A DNA stretch of 64,000 nt from Herbaspirillum hiltneri N3 (GCF_001267925.1 NZ_CP011409.1:4712001-4776000); one strand, 5' to 3'. Counted from the first letter of the stretch, positions 8,269-16,326 are shown. Translations and numbers: made by a program. The notes: generated by a model from the sequence alone, not told the origin.

Positions 8269-8427
8269 ATGACACTCGGCACCATACTTCTGATCGTCCT
8301 CATCCTGATCCTGATCGGCGCCCTGCCGACCTGGCCGCATAGCCGCTCATGGGGTTACGGCCCCAGCGGGATCGCCGGCACGATCGTTATCATCCTGCTG
8401 ATCCTGGTGTTGCTCGGACGACTATAG
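8269..8427 (+). CDS. DUF3309 small membrane protein
   Basis: A 52-residue protein with two hydrophobic segments (about 4-18 and 35-50) around a short TWPHSRSWGYGPSG loop, matching the DUF3309 pattern of a Leu/Ile-rich helix, a WPHSRSWGY-like motif and a second helix. The start at 8269 has AAGGAG just upstream, so longer frames are not needed. The function of the family is unknown; members are common near stress genes in proteobacteria. Confidence 0.85.
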   Translation: MTLGTILLIVLILILIGALPTWPHSRSWGYGPSGIAGTIVIILLILVLLGRL

Positions 8428-8532
8428 TCGGCGGGGTTTCCCTGTAGCCCTGGGCAAACAGGATATGATGGACGGCGTTGCATCTCGAGGATGCAGCGCC
8501 GTTCATCATTTCTACCGGAGGAGTCCGCAACG

Positions 8533-8853
8533 ATGAGAAAAAATCGCCGACCATATCTGCTTCTGCTGCCGGTGCTGCTGGCCGCCGTCACCCTGTCTGC
8601 ACCCGTGTTTGCCGCCGAAGAGGACGTTTCGCAGGAAGATCCTGCACGCTGGTATCAGGGCGACGACACCGCCCAACTGCATTACAAGACGCTGGTGAAA
8701 GAAGCCCGCGCAGCCGGCGCCCAAGCACTGCAGGAATGCAAGTCGCTCAAAGGGGCCGAAGCCAAGGGCTGCCGCAAGGAAGCCCGCGCCAACCAGAACA
8801 GCGATCTGGCGCGCGCCAAACGCATTCTGAAGGCACGCAGTGCTGCCGAATAA
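8533..8853 (+). CDS. Small exported protein with a C-x10-C motif
   Basis: 106 residues: signal peptide (about 1-27, ending VFAAE), then a Lys/Ala-rich helical body carrying CKSLKGAEAKGC followed by RKEARA. The same unit, Cys-x10-Cys with LKG inside and KEAKA after, occurs twice in the exported protein at 14261-14638, so the two look related. A GGAGGAG site precedes the ATG. No named family is recognised; it is probably a periplasmic stress protein. A strong terminator follows at once. Confidence 0.7.
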   Translation: MRKNRRPYLLLLPVLLAAVTLSAPVFAAEEDVSQEDPARWYQGDDTAQLHYKTLVKEARAAGAQALQECKSLKGAEAKGCRKEARANQNSDLARAKRILKARSAAE

Positions 8854-8871
8854 GCCGCAGCGCGCGACATG

Positions 8872-8899
8872 AAAAAGGGGACCTGCCGGTCCCCTTTTT
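8872..8899. terminator. Bidirectional intrinsic terminator
   Basis: A 12-bp stem AAAAAGGGGACC / GGTCCCCTTTTT with a 4-base loop TGCC. The T-run serves the plus-strand gene ending at 8853, and the mirrored A-run serves the minus-strand lipoprotein gene at 8946-9161. Confidence 0.9.
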
Positions 8900-8945
8900 C
8901 ATTGCAGCGGCGGCCTGTCCGCTACTGGTATCCCATATTAGTTGC

Positions 8946-9161
8946 CTACTTGCCGACCTGGTTGCCGATCACACCGCCAACCGCAGCACCACCCACAGTG
9001 CCCACTGCGCTACCGCCCGTCAGCACGGCGCCGCCGACTGCGCCGACACCGGCGCCAACGGCAGTATTCTTGTCTCGCTGCGACATGCCGCTGCAACCGC
9101 TCAGAACTGTCAGGGCACAGACGGTGATCGAAGTTACGGCGATTTTATGTGCTATTTTCAT
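8946..9161 (-). CDS. Glycine-zipper lipoprotein (OsmB-like)
   Basis: 71 residues. A lipoprotein signal ends in a lipobox LSGC at about residue 22, followed by a Gly/Ala/Val-rich glycine zipper (GAGVGAVGGAV ... GGAAVGGVIG). This fits OsmB/SlyB-type outer-membrane stress lipoproteins. The ATG at 9161 has GAGGTG at the proper distance; a GTG at 9167 is less likely. It is convergent with the gene at 8533-8853 and shares its terminator. Confidence 0.8.
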   Translation of the reverse strand: MKIAHKIAVTSITVCALTVLSGCSGMSQRDKNTAVGAGVGAVGGAVLTGGSAVGTVGGAAVGGVIGNQVGK

Positions 9162-9278
9162 GATCACACCTCTTCAAAAAATGGTTGTTGCTGCGGGATG
9201 CAGCAGTCGATTCTCGTGGCTTCTTGTTGACTCAAATGAAGAGCCGGTATTTTTTAGACCGCGTTCAACGTCCGAGTT

Positions 9279-9599
9279 TCATGTCGACGGACTACGCAAA
9301 CATTCGCTTACACTTTTCGCGTCGTTGACATCGCAGGCCTGTTTTTTCAGACCGGGATGCTCATAAACGATGACCGCATTGCGGATCGATTGAGGATGCT
9401 TGCGCTGGACCATGTCGAGGTAGAGGAATTTCTTCTTGCCCGCGCCGAGGGCGGCTTTGGACTTTGCAGCGCTTGCCTTGGCGAGCGTCACTGAACGCGA
9501 CGCATCGCCGCAGCCCGTTGTTCCATTGCCAGCGAAGGTGGGAGAACAGACCATTGCGCCGGTCAATACGAGCAAAGCCATTGCAGTTATTTTTTTCAT
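9279..9599 (-). CDS. Small exported protein of unknown function
   Basis: 106 residues with a clear signal peptide (about 1-23, ending TFA). The mature part contains a Lys/Ala stretch and four cysteines, two of them near the C terminus (QACDVNDAKSVSEC). GGAGGG precedes the ATG at 9599; a longer frame upstream lacks a ribosome site. No family is recognised. It lies among stress-type genes and probably acts in the periplasm. Confidence 0.6.
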   Translation of the reverse strand: MKKITAMALLVLTGAMVCSPTFAGNGTTGCGDASRSVTLAKASAAKSKAALGAGKKKFLYLDMVQRKHPQSIRNAVIVYEHPGLKKQACDVNDAKSVSECLRSPST

Positions 9600-9768
9600 A
9601 ATCCCTCCCTCGACAAATCGCCTACGTCGCGACGCGGGAATGTTTAATGGATGCACCAGCGATACCGGGCCATCATGACAAAATAGGATTGCGCTCAACA
9701 GCCGTGCTTCTCCGATTCTGCCGTAAGACGATTCCTACAAATCGTCGGACCGGCATGACCTGACATGA

Positions 9769-9793
9769 AAATGGGAGCTGGAAGCTCCCATTT
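9769..9793. terminator. Terminator hairpin after the CsbD-type gene
   Basis: Perfect 11-bp stem AAATGGGAGCT / AGCTCCCATTT with a 3-base loop, just beyond the stop of the CsbD-type gene on the minus strand. The short T-run makes it a weak intrinsic terminator. Confidence 0.65.
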
Positions 9794-9805
9794 CGGCAGG
9801 CCGGC

Positions 9806-9979
9806 TTAACGGTCCTTCAGCGCTTCCTTGGCGTCGCCGTAGCTCTTCTGAGCAGTACCGTCAATTTGCTTGGCGGCGCCCTTGACTTGCTGCTCCTTGC
9901 TATCGACCATTTCGCCTGCCTTTTGCTGGACCTTGCCTGCTACTTCTTTTGCCTTGCCTTGAACTTGATCTTTATTCAT
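9806..9979 (-). CDS. CsbD-family stress protein
   Basis: A 57-residue, highly charged protein beginning MNKDQVQGKAKEVAGKV and ending KEALKDR. The repeated Lys-Gly-Ala-x-Lys pattern and size fit CsbD (YjbJ) proteins, which accumulate under general stress; their molecular function is not established. It has no signal peptide, so it is cytosolic. The two-part motif TTGTCCTAC-N16-GTCTTAT at 10093-10124 lies about 115 bases upstream in the same orientation. Confidence 0.85.
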   Translation of the reverse strand: MNKDQVQGKAKEVAGKVQQKAGEMVDSKEQQVKGAAKQIDGTAQKSYGDAKEALKDR

Positions 9980-10092
9980 GATGGCTCCTGAAAGTGAAGG
10001 GACCAGTTACTGTCATCCAGCACAGTCAACTGCACACATCTCCTTGGTGGAAACGCGATGATTCATCTTAATCAGCCGCGCTTTTCGCGACC

Positions 10093-10124
10093 ATAAGACA
10101 GCCCCGCTTTGCAGCGTAGGACAA
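10093..10124 (-). promoter_or_regulatory. Two-part stress motif, copy A
   Basis: The minus strand reads TTGTCCTAC (10124-10116), 16 bases, then GTCTTAT (10099-10093). The same elements with identical spacing occur at 16277-16308 and 16832-16863. The position suits control of the CsbD-type gene at 9806-9979. It may be an alternative-sigma promoter or a regulator site; which is not known. Confidence 0.55.
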
Positions 10125-10162
10125 TGCGCAAAGAAAGATTCAGGAAGAGGAATTGACGCAAA

Positions 10163-10189
10163 CCGGCCTGCAGCAAGCGTGCAGGCCGG
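10163..10189. terminator. Hairpin after the sensor kinase gene
   Basis: 10-bp stem CCGGCCTGCA / TGCAGGCCGG with a 7-base loop, immediately beyond the kinase stop codon on the minus strand. Only a short T-run follows, so termination is likely but not certain. Confidence 0.6.
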
Positions 10190-10192
10190 GGT

Positions 10193-12208
10193 TCAGACGT
10201 CAGCAACGGGCGCCAGCGGGAGACGTATCGAGATGATGGAGCCATTGCCGGGAGTCGAACGGATGACGACGTTGCCCCCGAAGAAAGTGGCGCGCTCGCG
10301 CAAGCCGCGCAAACCGTAAGTCTTGTTGTTGTCCTGGCGTTCCTGCGGAATGCCGACGCCGTTGTCGCGCACCGTCAGCGAGACCTGCTCCTCATCGACG
10401 TCGAGGATGACGTCGACCTGGTTCGCCTTGGCGTGCTTGGTGACATTGTTGAGCATCTCCTGCAGCATGCGATAGATCGCGATTTCCATCTCATGGCCGA
10501 TGGTCACATCTTCATCGGGCAGGCTGGCCTTGCATGTCATGCCGGTGCGCTCGGCAAGGTCGTCGAGCTGTTCGGTGATGGCCGCCTTGAGGCCGAACAG
10601 ATCCAGCATGTTCGGCCGCAGCTCGGTCTGGATGCGCCGCGTGGTGCTCACCAGCGAACTCATCAGTCCCTGCATGCGCGGCTTGCGCTCCTGCCACTTC
10701 TCGTCTTCGGGCAGGATCTTGTAGACGCTCTCCAGGTGCATGCTCAGCGCCGTCAGCGACGCGCCCATGTTGTCGTGCAGCTCGCGGGCGATGGCGCGCT
10801 TCTCTTCTTCGCGCACGGTTTCCAGGTGGTTGGTCAGCTCGCGCAACAAGGCGGTTCGCTCGACCACGGTCTTCTCCAGCTGCGCTTCGCGTTCGCGCAA
10901 GGAATCCTCGGCGCGCTTGCGTTCGGAAATGTCGGTGCTGATGCCAATCACGCCGAGGACATTGCCGGCCTTGTCGAACCACGGCACGCGCGTGGACTGA
11001 TACGTGAAGACGCCGTGCTGCAGATGCAGCGTCTGCTCGATCGTCTCCGGCAAACCGTGCGCCATGACGCGCCTGTCATCTTCATCAATGCGGTCGGCTT
11101 CGTCGCGTTCGGCAAACAGCTCGCGGCTGGAGCGGTACATGGCTTCTTCCCAGCTCTTGCCAACCTGCTGCAATAGCGCCGGATTCGCAAACACCAGCAA
11201 TCCCTGGCGATTCTTCACGAAGATCGGTTCGCGAGTGCTGTCACTGACCGCGGTCAGCAAGGAGTTGGCCTCGGCCAGCTTGGCCGCGCTCTGCATGCGC
11301 GCGCCGTATTCGCGGTCCAGCTTGCCGGCGAAACGCCAGAATACGAACACCACCAGCGCGCCGTCGATCAGGGTCAGGAAAGGCAGCATCAGCTGATCGG
11401 AATACAGCCCGCGCTCCGCCCCCTTGGCGACCAGCAGGTTGAGCAGCAAGATCAGGAACAGCATCGACGGCAGCAGGCGCCGAAGCATATTGCCTCCCGG
11501 CGCATGGCCGATGATGATGGACATCAGGCGGTGCGAAGGCCGCGCCATCAGCAAGGCTGCACCGAGCACCAGGAAGCCCAGTGCCGTCAGCAAGGGAATG
11601 CCGGTCGAATAGCGCAGGAAGGTCAGTTTGCTGATGCCGTACAGATAACCGACCAGCGGAATGGCGCTCAGACCGATCAGGATGAACGCCAGATATTCAG
11701 CCGGATAGTGGCCGCCGCGAATGCGCAGCTCTTGCAGCAACAGGATCAGCGCCGTGAGCAGGAAACAGCCGGCCGCCAGCGGATGAATCTCCGCGCCGAA
11801 CGCGCTGCCCGCCATGGACAGTACCGGCAGCGCGGCATGCAGCAATTTCACGCCGAACAGATTTTGCAACAGGAAGCCCGCGCTCAACAGCAACAGCAAC
11901 GTGGCAAGTACACGGGCAGCCAGCGCCAGCTTGCGGCTGGTCTTGTCGACATTGAGGCATTGCAGGTAAAGAGCTACGCCGGAGAGAATGAAGCCGGCCG
12001 CCGAACTGCCCTGGACGGCGATCAGGTCGGCCAAGATCTTGCGATAGCCGTCTTCCGCGTAGCAACTGCTGAGAACCACCACGCCGAACAGCGCGATGAT
12101 CATCGCCAGACTCATGGCGGCGCTGATGATGCTGGCGAAATTGGCCTGGGTGGCGACGTAGTGCTCGAGCGAAGAACTCTCGCCGATATCGTTTCTGACT
12201 GACGTCAT
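10193..12208 (-). CDS. Membrane PAS-domain sensor histidine kinase (NarX/HisKA_3 type)
   Basis: 671 residues. The N-terminal half has about eight or nine hydrophobic segments forming an integral-membrane sensor of unrecognised type. A PAS domain follows (about 325-440, ending IGISTDISERKRAE), then a coiled coil, a HisKA_3 dimerisation helix with phospho-acceptor H478 in RELHDN, and an HATPase domain with N-box LNNVTKHAKA and G-boxes DNGVGIP and GLRGLRER. This class phosphorylates NarL/LuxR-type regulators, and one is encoded just upstream at 12946-13575. The ATG at 12208 follows AGGGG. The signal sensed is unknown. Confidence 0.88.
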   Translation of the reverse strand: MTSVRNDIGESSSLEHYVATQANFASIISAAMSLAMIIALFGVVVLSSCYAEDGYRKILADLIAVQGSSAAGFILSGVALYLQCLNVDKTSRKLALAARVLATLLLLLSAGFLLQNLFGVKLLHAALPVLSMAGSAFGAEIHPLAAGCFLLTALILLLQELRIRGGHYPAEYLAFILIGLSAIPLVGYLYGISKLTFLRYSTGIPLLTALGFLVLGAALLMARPSHRLMSIIIGHAPGGNMLRRLLPSMLFLILLLNLLVAKGAERGLYSDQLMLPFLTLIDGALVVFVFWRFAGKLDREYGARMQSAAKLAEANSLLTAVSDSTREPIFVKNRQGLLVFANPALLQQVGKSWEEAMYRSSRELFAERDEADRIDEDDRRVMAHGLPETIEQTLHLQHGVFTYQSTRVPWFDKAGNVLGVIGISTDISERKRAEDSLREREAQLEKTVVERTALLRELTNHLETVREEEKRAIARELHDNMGASLTALSMHLESVYKILPEDEKWQERKPRMQGLMSSLVSTTRRIQTELRPNMLDLFGLKAAITEQLDDLAERTGMTCKASLPDEDVTIGHEMEIAIYRMLQEMLNNVTKHAKANQVDVILDVDEEQVSLTVRDNGVGIPQERQDNNKTYGLRGLRERATFFGGNVVIRSTPGNGSIISIRLPLAPVADV

Positions 12209-12283
12209 GTGCTGAAGCCCCTGATTTTTTCGTGGGCCGCGCAGCGAGGCGCGGCGGCATGCAGTGACATTATATTGGGTTGC

Positions 12284-12307
12284 GGCATCGTGGCATCGCG
12301 GCATCAC
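12284..12307. repeat. Three tandem 8-bp repeats upstream of the kinase gene
   Basis: GGCATCGT, GGCATCGC and GGCATCAC follow one another without a gap, 76 bases upstream of the kinase start codon. A minus-strand TATAAT lies just downstream at about 12270. The repeats could be a regulator site or a chance short tandem repeat. Confidence 0.5.
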
Positions 12308-12363
12308 GTCTTGGCGATGTGAACGCGACCTGAACGGCGGGGACGATATCCCGGAGAGAGAAA

Positions 12364-12837
12364 CTAAGCTGGCGCGAATCCGCGCGATGGATTGTTTTTC
12401 CCCGACGCGCCACGTCCGCTGATGCGCTCGATCAGATTGCGCAGTTTGGTGAACTCCGACGATTTGTCAAAGAAGAACTGTACGCCGTATTGAACGCCAA
12501 CGCGGCGATAGGTCGAGCTGACATGGTTGCTGAAGATGATCTTGAGTTCATCATGGCGGCGCTGGCCCGTGCGCGCCAGCGATTGCAGCAAGTGCATGCC
12601 GTTGCCCTGCTTGAGCTGGATGTCGAGGATGAGCACGTCATAGTTCTCGTTTTCCAGACGCGTCATCGCATCCTGTTCCGTCTCGGAATAGCCGGCCAGC
12701 ATCACGCCGGGGATTTCGGCGAGACTCTCGATGATGAGGTCGCGCACGTCCGCCGAATCTTCAACCAGGAAGATCTTGAGCGGCGTATCCGGTGCATGCC
12801 CCTTCCTTGTCGCCAGTTCTTGCAGTGCATCTTCCAT
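12364..12837 (-). CDS. Stand-alone receiver-domain response regulator
   Basis: 157 residues with a single receiver domain (about 20-142) and no output domain. Acidic pocket E26/D27 lies in FLVEDS, the phospho-acceptor is D72 in LILDIQ, and the conserved lysine lies in FFDKSSEF. A 19-residue N-terminal extension and a basic C-terminal tail flank the domain. It sits between the LuxR-type regulator and the sensor kinase on the same strand, so it probably acts as a competing acceptor, phosphate sink or protein-interaction switch for that kinase. Confidence 0.85.
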   Translation of the reverse strand: MEDALQELATRKGHAPDTPLKIFLVEDSADVRDLIIESLAEIPGVMLAGYSETEQDAMTRLENENYDVLILDIQLKQGNGMHLLQSLARTGQRRHDELKIIFSNHVSSTYRRVGVQYGVQFFFDKSSEFTKLRNLIERISGRGASGKNNPSRGFAPA

Positions 12838-12945
12838 GATAACTATCCAAAAACGTCTAACAATCCACCATCAATGCGGCACACTGCCGCTCGTCTCCCG
12901 CCTCGCAATGCCTCGTCATGCCCCTTCCGGCCGGCAAGTCCGCCA

Positions 12946-13575
12946 TCAGTCAATCAGGTTGTTCTTGATTGCGTAATAAATAATGTCGGCGTTGTTCGCC
13001 ATGTTCATCTTTTGCAGCACACGTGAGCGATAGGTGCTCACGGTCTTGACGCTCAGGCAGAGTTCATCGGCGATTTGCGTCACGCCCTGCCCCTGCCCCA
13101 GCTTGTAGAAAATTTCGTATTCACGCTGCGACAAAGTCTCATGCAGCGGTTTTTCCGAATCAACCGGATCGGTGGTCAGCAGCTCGGCCACGCCGTAGCT
13201 GATGTATTTATGGCCGCGCAAAATCGTGTTGATGGCGCTGACCAGATCGGTCGCGAGCGCTTCTTTCTGTACGTAACCGCTGGCGCCGCTGCGCAATACC
13301 TGGACCGCATAGCGGCTTTCGGGATGCATGCTGAGCATCAGGACCGGCAGGTTAGGCTTTTCGCGCTTGATCTGTTTCAACACTTCAACACCGCTCTTGT
13401 CGGGCATGGCGATATCGAGCAGGACGATGTCCCACTCCTGGGTGCGCACCAGGCGAATCGCTTCTTCGGCCGTGCTGGCTTCGCCGCCGACTTCCATGTT
13501 CGGGATGTCGGCAATGAAATGCTGAACACCGGCGCGCACTACTGCGTGATCATCGACTACCAATATTTTTGTCAT
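12946..13575 (-). CDS. LuxR/NarL-family response regulator
   Basis: 209 residues: an N-terminal receiver (D8/D9 pocket, phospho-acceptor D54 in LLDIAMPD, lysine in GYVQKEA) and a C-terminal LuxR-type helix-turn-helix (about 143-205, LSQREYEIFYKL ... SVKTVSTYRSRVLQKM). It resembles UvrY/GacA and NarL regulators. The ATG at 13575 gives the conserved MTKILVVDDH start; in-frame starts at 13590 and 13593 also lack a good ribosome site. It is probably the partner of the kinase at 10193-12208. It is a candidate, unproven, for controlling the surrounding stress genes. Confidence 0.9.
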   Translation of the reverse strand: MTKILVVDDHAVVRAGVQHFIADIPNMEVGGEASTAEEAIRLVRTQEWDIVLLDIAMPDKSGVEVLKQIKREKPNLPVLMLSMHPESRYAVQVLRSGASGYVQKEALATDLVSAINTILRGHKYISYGVAELLTTDPVDSEKPLHETLSQREYEIFYKLGQGQGVTQIADELCLSVKTVSTYRSRVLQKMNMANNADIIYYAIKNNLID

Positions 13576-13772
13576 AGTTTTTACCAGCATCAAGGCAATG
13601 CTGCATATCTCTCATTGATCAGGCAAATGTGGTCAAACTGCCTGCGGTGCATGCACACCTGATGATTCTGCAGCCCGCCCGCCATTTGTTCAGAGTGATC
13701 CGGGAATCCGGACATCTTCCGCGGCTAACTATACCTCAACGATTGCAAATTTCGTACCATTTGAATGCACCT

Positions 13773-13806
13773 CAGGGAGGCGACCGCGTTCGCGGCAGCC
13801 TCCCTG
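13773..13806. terminator. Hairpin after the BON-domain gene
   Basis: CAGGGAGGC (13773-13781) pairs with GCCTCCCTG (13798-13806), with an inner CCGCG-CGCGG stem. It sits directly past the stop codon of the BON-domain gene. No T-run follows, so it may be an RNA 3'-end stabiliser and not a classical terminator. Confidence 0.55.
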
Positions 13807-13818
13807 CGGACGGACTAC

Positions 13819-14136
13819 TTATTTCAGGCGCAGATCATTCTTGACCGAGGTCACGCCCTTGACGCCGCGAGCCAGTTCAGTTGCGCGGCTCGCCGCTGTT
13901 GCCGAACTGACAAAACCGCTCAGCTGGACCACGCCCTTATAAGTTTCGACGTTGATTTCAGTCGCCTTCAGGTTCGGTTCCTGCAGGATGGCAGTCTTCA
14001 CCTTGGTTGTGATGACAGCGTCATCGACGTATTCGCCGGTGCCTTCCTTGTTCGGTCCGGAGGCGCAACCGACCAGCGACACCATCATCAGTGCGAGGAA
14101 AAAGCCTGTAATGCGTTTGGTCAAAGATAAAGTCAT
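13819..14136 (-). CDS. BON-domain lipoprotein (OsmY-like)
   Basis: 105 residues. A lipoprotein signal ends in a lipobox VGCAS at about residue 24, followed by one BON domain (about 38-103, DDAVITTKVKTAIL ... VQLSGFVSS ... VKNDLRLK). BON domains bind phospholipid or anchor envelope proteins; OsmY-type members are induced by osmotic stress. The ATG at 14136 follows AAGGAG. It is convergent with nothing nearby and lies among other stress genes. Confidence 0.88.
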   Translation of the reverse strand: MTLSLTKRITGFFLALMMVSLVGCASGPNKEGTGEYVDDAVITTKVKTAILQEPNLKATEINVETYKGVVQLSGFVSSATAASRATELARGVKGVTSVKNDLRLK

Positions 14137-14260
14137 GATGGATCTCCTTGTTGGTAAATTCAATTCGTGTTGCCTGCGATTGTTTTATGGAGAAGCATCG
14201 CTACCTCTCCATGACCTTACTGTGATACTGGGTTGCTCAAATGCATCCGGGGGATACAGA

Positions 14261-14638
14261 TTACTTGGCGTACTTGACCTTGGCGTCGGCCTGGCACTTG
14301 TCCTTGGCAGCACCGCTCATGGCGTCGCATTTTTCCTTGGCGGCGCTGTAGTTGGCGTCATTGCTGGTTTCTTTTGCGTCCTTCTTGGCGTCGGTCGACT
14401 TGCGCTTGGCCTTGGCGTCGGCTACGGCCGTTTCATGGGCAGCCTTGGCTTCCTTCTGGCAGACATCCTGTTCATTGCCCTTGAGCGGTTTGCACTTGGC
14501 CTTGGCGGTCTTGTAGTCCGCATCGGCGGCAGCAACGTCAGCCTTGTATTGCGATTTGACGGCATCTGCCGCGCTGGCCAGGCCATGGGCGCCCAATGCG
14601 GCGGAAGTCAGGATACAAGCGGCGATAATTTTTTTCAT
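14261..14638 (-). CDS. Small exported Lys/Ala-rich protein with two C-x10-C units
   Basis: 125 residues: signal peptide (about 1-24, ending LASAA) and a very Lys/Ala-rich, probably helical body. It carries two repeat units, CKPLKGNEQDVC with QKEAKA after it, and CDAMSGAAKDKC with QADAKV after it. The first unit closely matches one in the exported protein at 8533-8853. The regular cysteine pairs suggest intrahelical or helix-hairpin disulfides in the periplasm. No named family is recognised. Part of a minus-strand run of stress genes. Confidence 0.7.
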   Translation of the reverse strand: MKKIIAACILTSAALGAHGLASAADAVKSQYKADVAAADADYKTAKAKCKPLKGNEQDVCQKEAKAAHETAVADAKAKRKSTDAKKDAKETSNDANYSAAKEKCDAMSGAAKDKCQADAKVKYAK

Positions 14639-14719
14639 GAGTAACTCCTCTGGTTTTATTGAACGTTGGTTTTTTGCGCCGTCGTGCGGCAGGCAAGCGA
14701 CTTCAGACTGCGGGAAGGA

Positions 14720-14932
14720 TCAGTGACGCCAATCCTTGTGGCTCTCTTCGAAAGCCTTGATCTGCTTCTCGGTTTCGTCCTTGTTGATGCCGTAGACTTC
14801 CTGGATGCGGCCGGCCAGTTGTTCGCGCTTGCCGTTGATGGTGTCGAGCTGGTCGTCGGTCAGCTTGCCCCATTGTTCCTTGGCCTTGCCTTTGAACTGT
14901 TTCCAGTTGCCTTCGATGATGTCCCAATTCAT
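14720..14932 (-). CDS. CsbD-family protein (YjbJ-type)
   Basis: 70 residues beginning MNWDIIEGNWKQFKGKAKE, the diagnostic start of YjbJ-type CsbD proteins, followed by QWGKLTDDQL and a conserved charged C-terminal helix. Cytosolic and abundant under stress in relatives; no enzymatic role is known. AAGGAG lies at the right distance from the ATG at 14932. It lies downstream of the ferritin-like gene and may share its transcript. Confidence 0.93.
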   Translation of the reverse strand: MNWDIIEGNWKQFKGKAKEQWGKLTDDQLDTINGKREQLAGRIQEVYGINKDETEKQIKAFEESHKDWRH

Positions 14933-15008
14933 GTTTCGCTCCTTTGTGGTGATGGCACGAATGCCGTGTTGATGGTGCACGCCCGGCTCACAGGCCGGAC
15001 AGGCGCAG

Positions 15009-15563
15009 TCAATCGAGCAGGTCGCTCATGTCGTCGGCGTGTTCTTCTTCCTTCGCCATGATGGAAATGAGCAAATGCTTGGTGGTTGGATCGTCGTCGC
15101 CGATGCGTTCGATCATCTGGCGATACGTTTCGATGGCGATGCGCTCGGCGATCAGGTTGGCGCGGATCATCGACTTGATATCGCTGGAATCGTCGTAGTC
15201 CGCATGGCTGCGCTCGGACAGCTTGCTCGGATTGAAATCCGGTTCGCCGTTCAATTGCACGATGCGCTCGGCGATCTGGTTGGCATGCGCTTCTTCTTCC
15301 GCCGCGTGCTCCAGGAACTCGGCCTTGATCGGCTCGTTCTCCAGGCCGCTGGCGGTGAAATAGTGGCGCTTGTAGCGCAATACACAGACCAGTTCGGTCG
15401 CCAGCGCATCGTTGAGCATCGCCACGACTTCTTCGCGATTGCCCTTGTAACCCTGGGTCACCGCGCCGTCGCCGATTTTCTTCGCGGCTTCGCGCACTTT
15501 GTCGCGATCGATGTGAAACGGCTCACCTGAAATATGGCTGACCGTCGATGGTTTGCTTGACAT
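15009..15563 (-). CDS. Ferritin-like di-iron protein (bacterioferritin-type)
   Basis: 184 residues forming a four-helix ferritin-like bundle. Di-iron ligand motifs are visible: E57 in ATELVCVLRYKRHYF, EHAAEEEAHA on the second helix, ERIAIETYRQ on the third and KEEEHADD on the fourth. This fits bacterioferritin/Dps-like proteins of stress regions, which store iron or remove peroxide. No haem-binding methionine can be assigned with confidence. A basic 40-residue N-terminal tail precedes the bundle. Cytosolic; neighbours are CsbD and DUF883 genes. Confidence 0.85.
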   Translation of the reverse strand: MSSKPSTVSHISGEPFHIDRDKVREAAKKIGDGAVTQGYKGNREEVVAMLNDALATELVCVLRYKRHYFTASGLENEPIKAEFLEHAAEEEAHANQIAERIVQLNGEPDFNPSKLSERSHADYDDSSDIKSMIRANLIAERIAIETYRQMIERIGDDDPTTKHLLISIMAKEEEHADDMSDLLD

Positions 15564-15652
15564 GATGATGTCCTCTTATCCGGTTGGCTGGCTACAAGCA
15601 GCTATTGCTATTGCGCATGGTGCGCGGCTGTGGACCGTGAACAGGCGAACGC

Positions 15653-15964
15653 TCAGCGTTCACCGGTGCGCGACACGCACAGGCCGAGCAGCAAGCCGAG
15701 GCCGGTCGAGATCGCGATGGCGCGCCACGGGTTCGATTGCACGTAGTCGTCGGTCGTGGAGACGATCTCCTTGCCGGTCTGGACCACATAGGATTGAATG
15801 CCTTGCGCCTTGATGAAGGCGCGATCCAGGATTTCTTCACCCTTGGCGCGCAGGTCCTCGGCTTTCTTGCCTGTGGTTGCGGCAGCTTCGGTGAACAGCT
15901 CCTGCGCTTCCTGCAGCAGGACCTGGACGTCGCTACGGACGGTTCGCAATTTATCTTCGCGCAT
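15653..15964 (-). CDS. DUF883 (ElaB/YqjD-type) membrane-anchored protein
   Basis: 103 residues: an amphipathic, coiled-coil-like N-terminal part (about 1-72) and one C-terminal membrane helix (about 80-97, NPWRAIAISTGLGLLLGL), ending in a short basic tail. The NPWRAI motif before the helix is characteristic of ElaB/YqjD/YgaM proteins, which tether ribosomes or other partners to the inner membrane in stationary phase. GAGAGG precedes the ATG at 15964; an ATG at 15982 has no ribosome site. Confidence 0.92.
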   Translation of the reverse strand: MREDKLRTVRSDVQVLLQEAQELFTEAAATTGKKAEDLRAKGEEILDRAFIKAQGIQSYVVQTGKEIVSTTDDYVQSNPWRAIAISTGLGLLLGLCVSRTGER

Positions 15965-16030
15965 TTCTTGCCTCTCTTTCATGTTGGTTGTCAGCTTCAG
16001 CAGCGAGCGGCATTTTCTTGATGCCGGCGC

Positions 16031-16114
16031 TCAATCCATGAAGTACTGAAGGATGAGCAGCATCAGCAGAGGCATGCCCAATAACCAGCAAATCACCAGT
16101 TTTTCTTTTTCCAT
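16031..16114 (-). CDS. 27-residue membrane peptide
   Basis: The frame encodes MEKEKLVICWLLG followed by MPLLMLLILQYFMD: a charged start, one membrane helix and a short tail. It shares the pattern W-x-L-G-x-P, hydrophobic run, F-x-x with the 25-residue peptide at 17096-17173, and both lie in the same gene cluster. The ribosome site is weak. Copy B of the stress motif (16277-16308) lies about 165 bases upstream in the same orientation. Function unknown; the match to a second copy is the main support. Confidence 0.6.
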   Translation of the reverse strand: MEKEKLVICWLLGMPLLMLLILQYFMD

Positions 16115-16276
16115 GGTTGCACCCGTTTCGATCGTTCTTGTGTATTGAAACGAACAGCTTGTCTCTTCCTTGCAATTCCCTTTGCTTCACTGCTGCGGTT
16201 ACTACCTCGTTCCTTGCTTGCTGCCGATGCCGATAAGTCGGTAACTCAACGATACTGACGGTGGTGTGCAGCGGCG

Positions 16277-16308
16277 ATAGGACTGCGGCTGATTACCTTG
16301 TAGGACAA
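16277..16308 (-). promoter_or_regulatory. Two-part stress motif, copy B
   Basis: The minus strand reads TTGTCCTAC (16308-16300), 16 bases, then GTCCTAT (16283-16277), identical in spacing to copies A and C. The left element also forms a CCTTGT-AGG-ACAAGG inverted repeat. It points toward the 27-residue peptide and the DUF883/ferritin-like/CsbD genes. Confidence 0.55.
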
Positions 16309-16326
16309 GGCCGCAATCGGCTGTCG

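Noticed and set aside
9724..9750. Partial resemblance to the stress motif upstream of the gene at 9279-9599
   Set aside because: The spacing between elements is 21 and not 23 bases, and the right-hand core is not matched.
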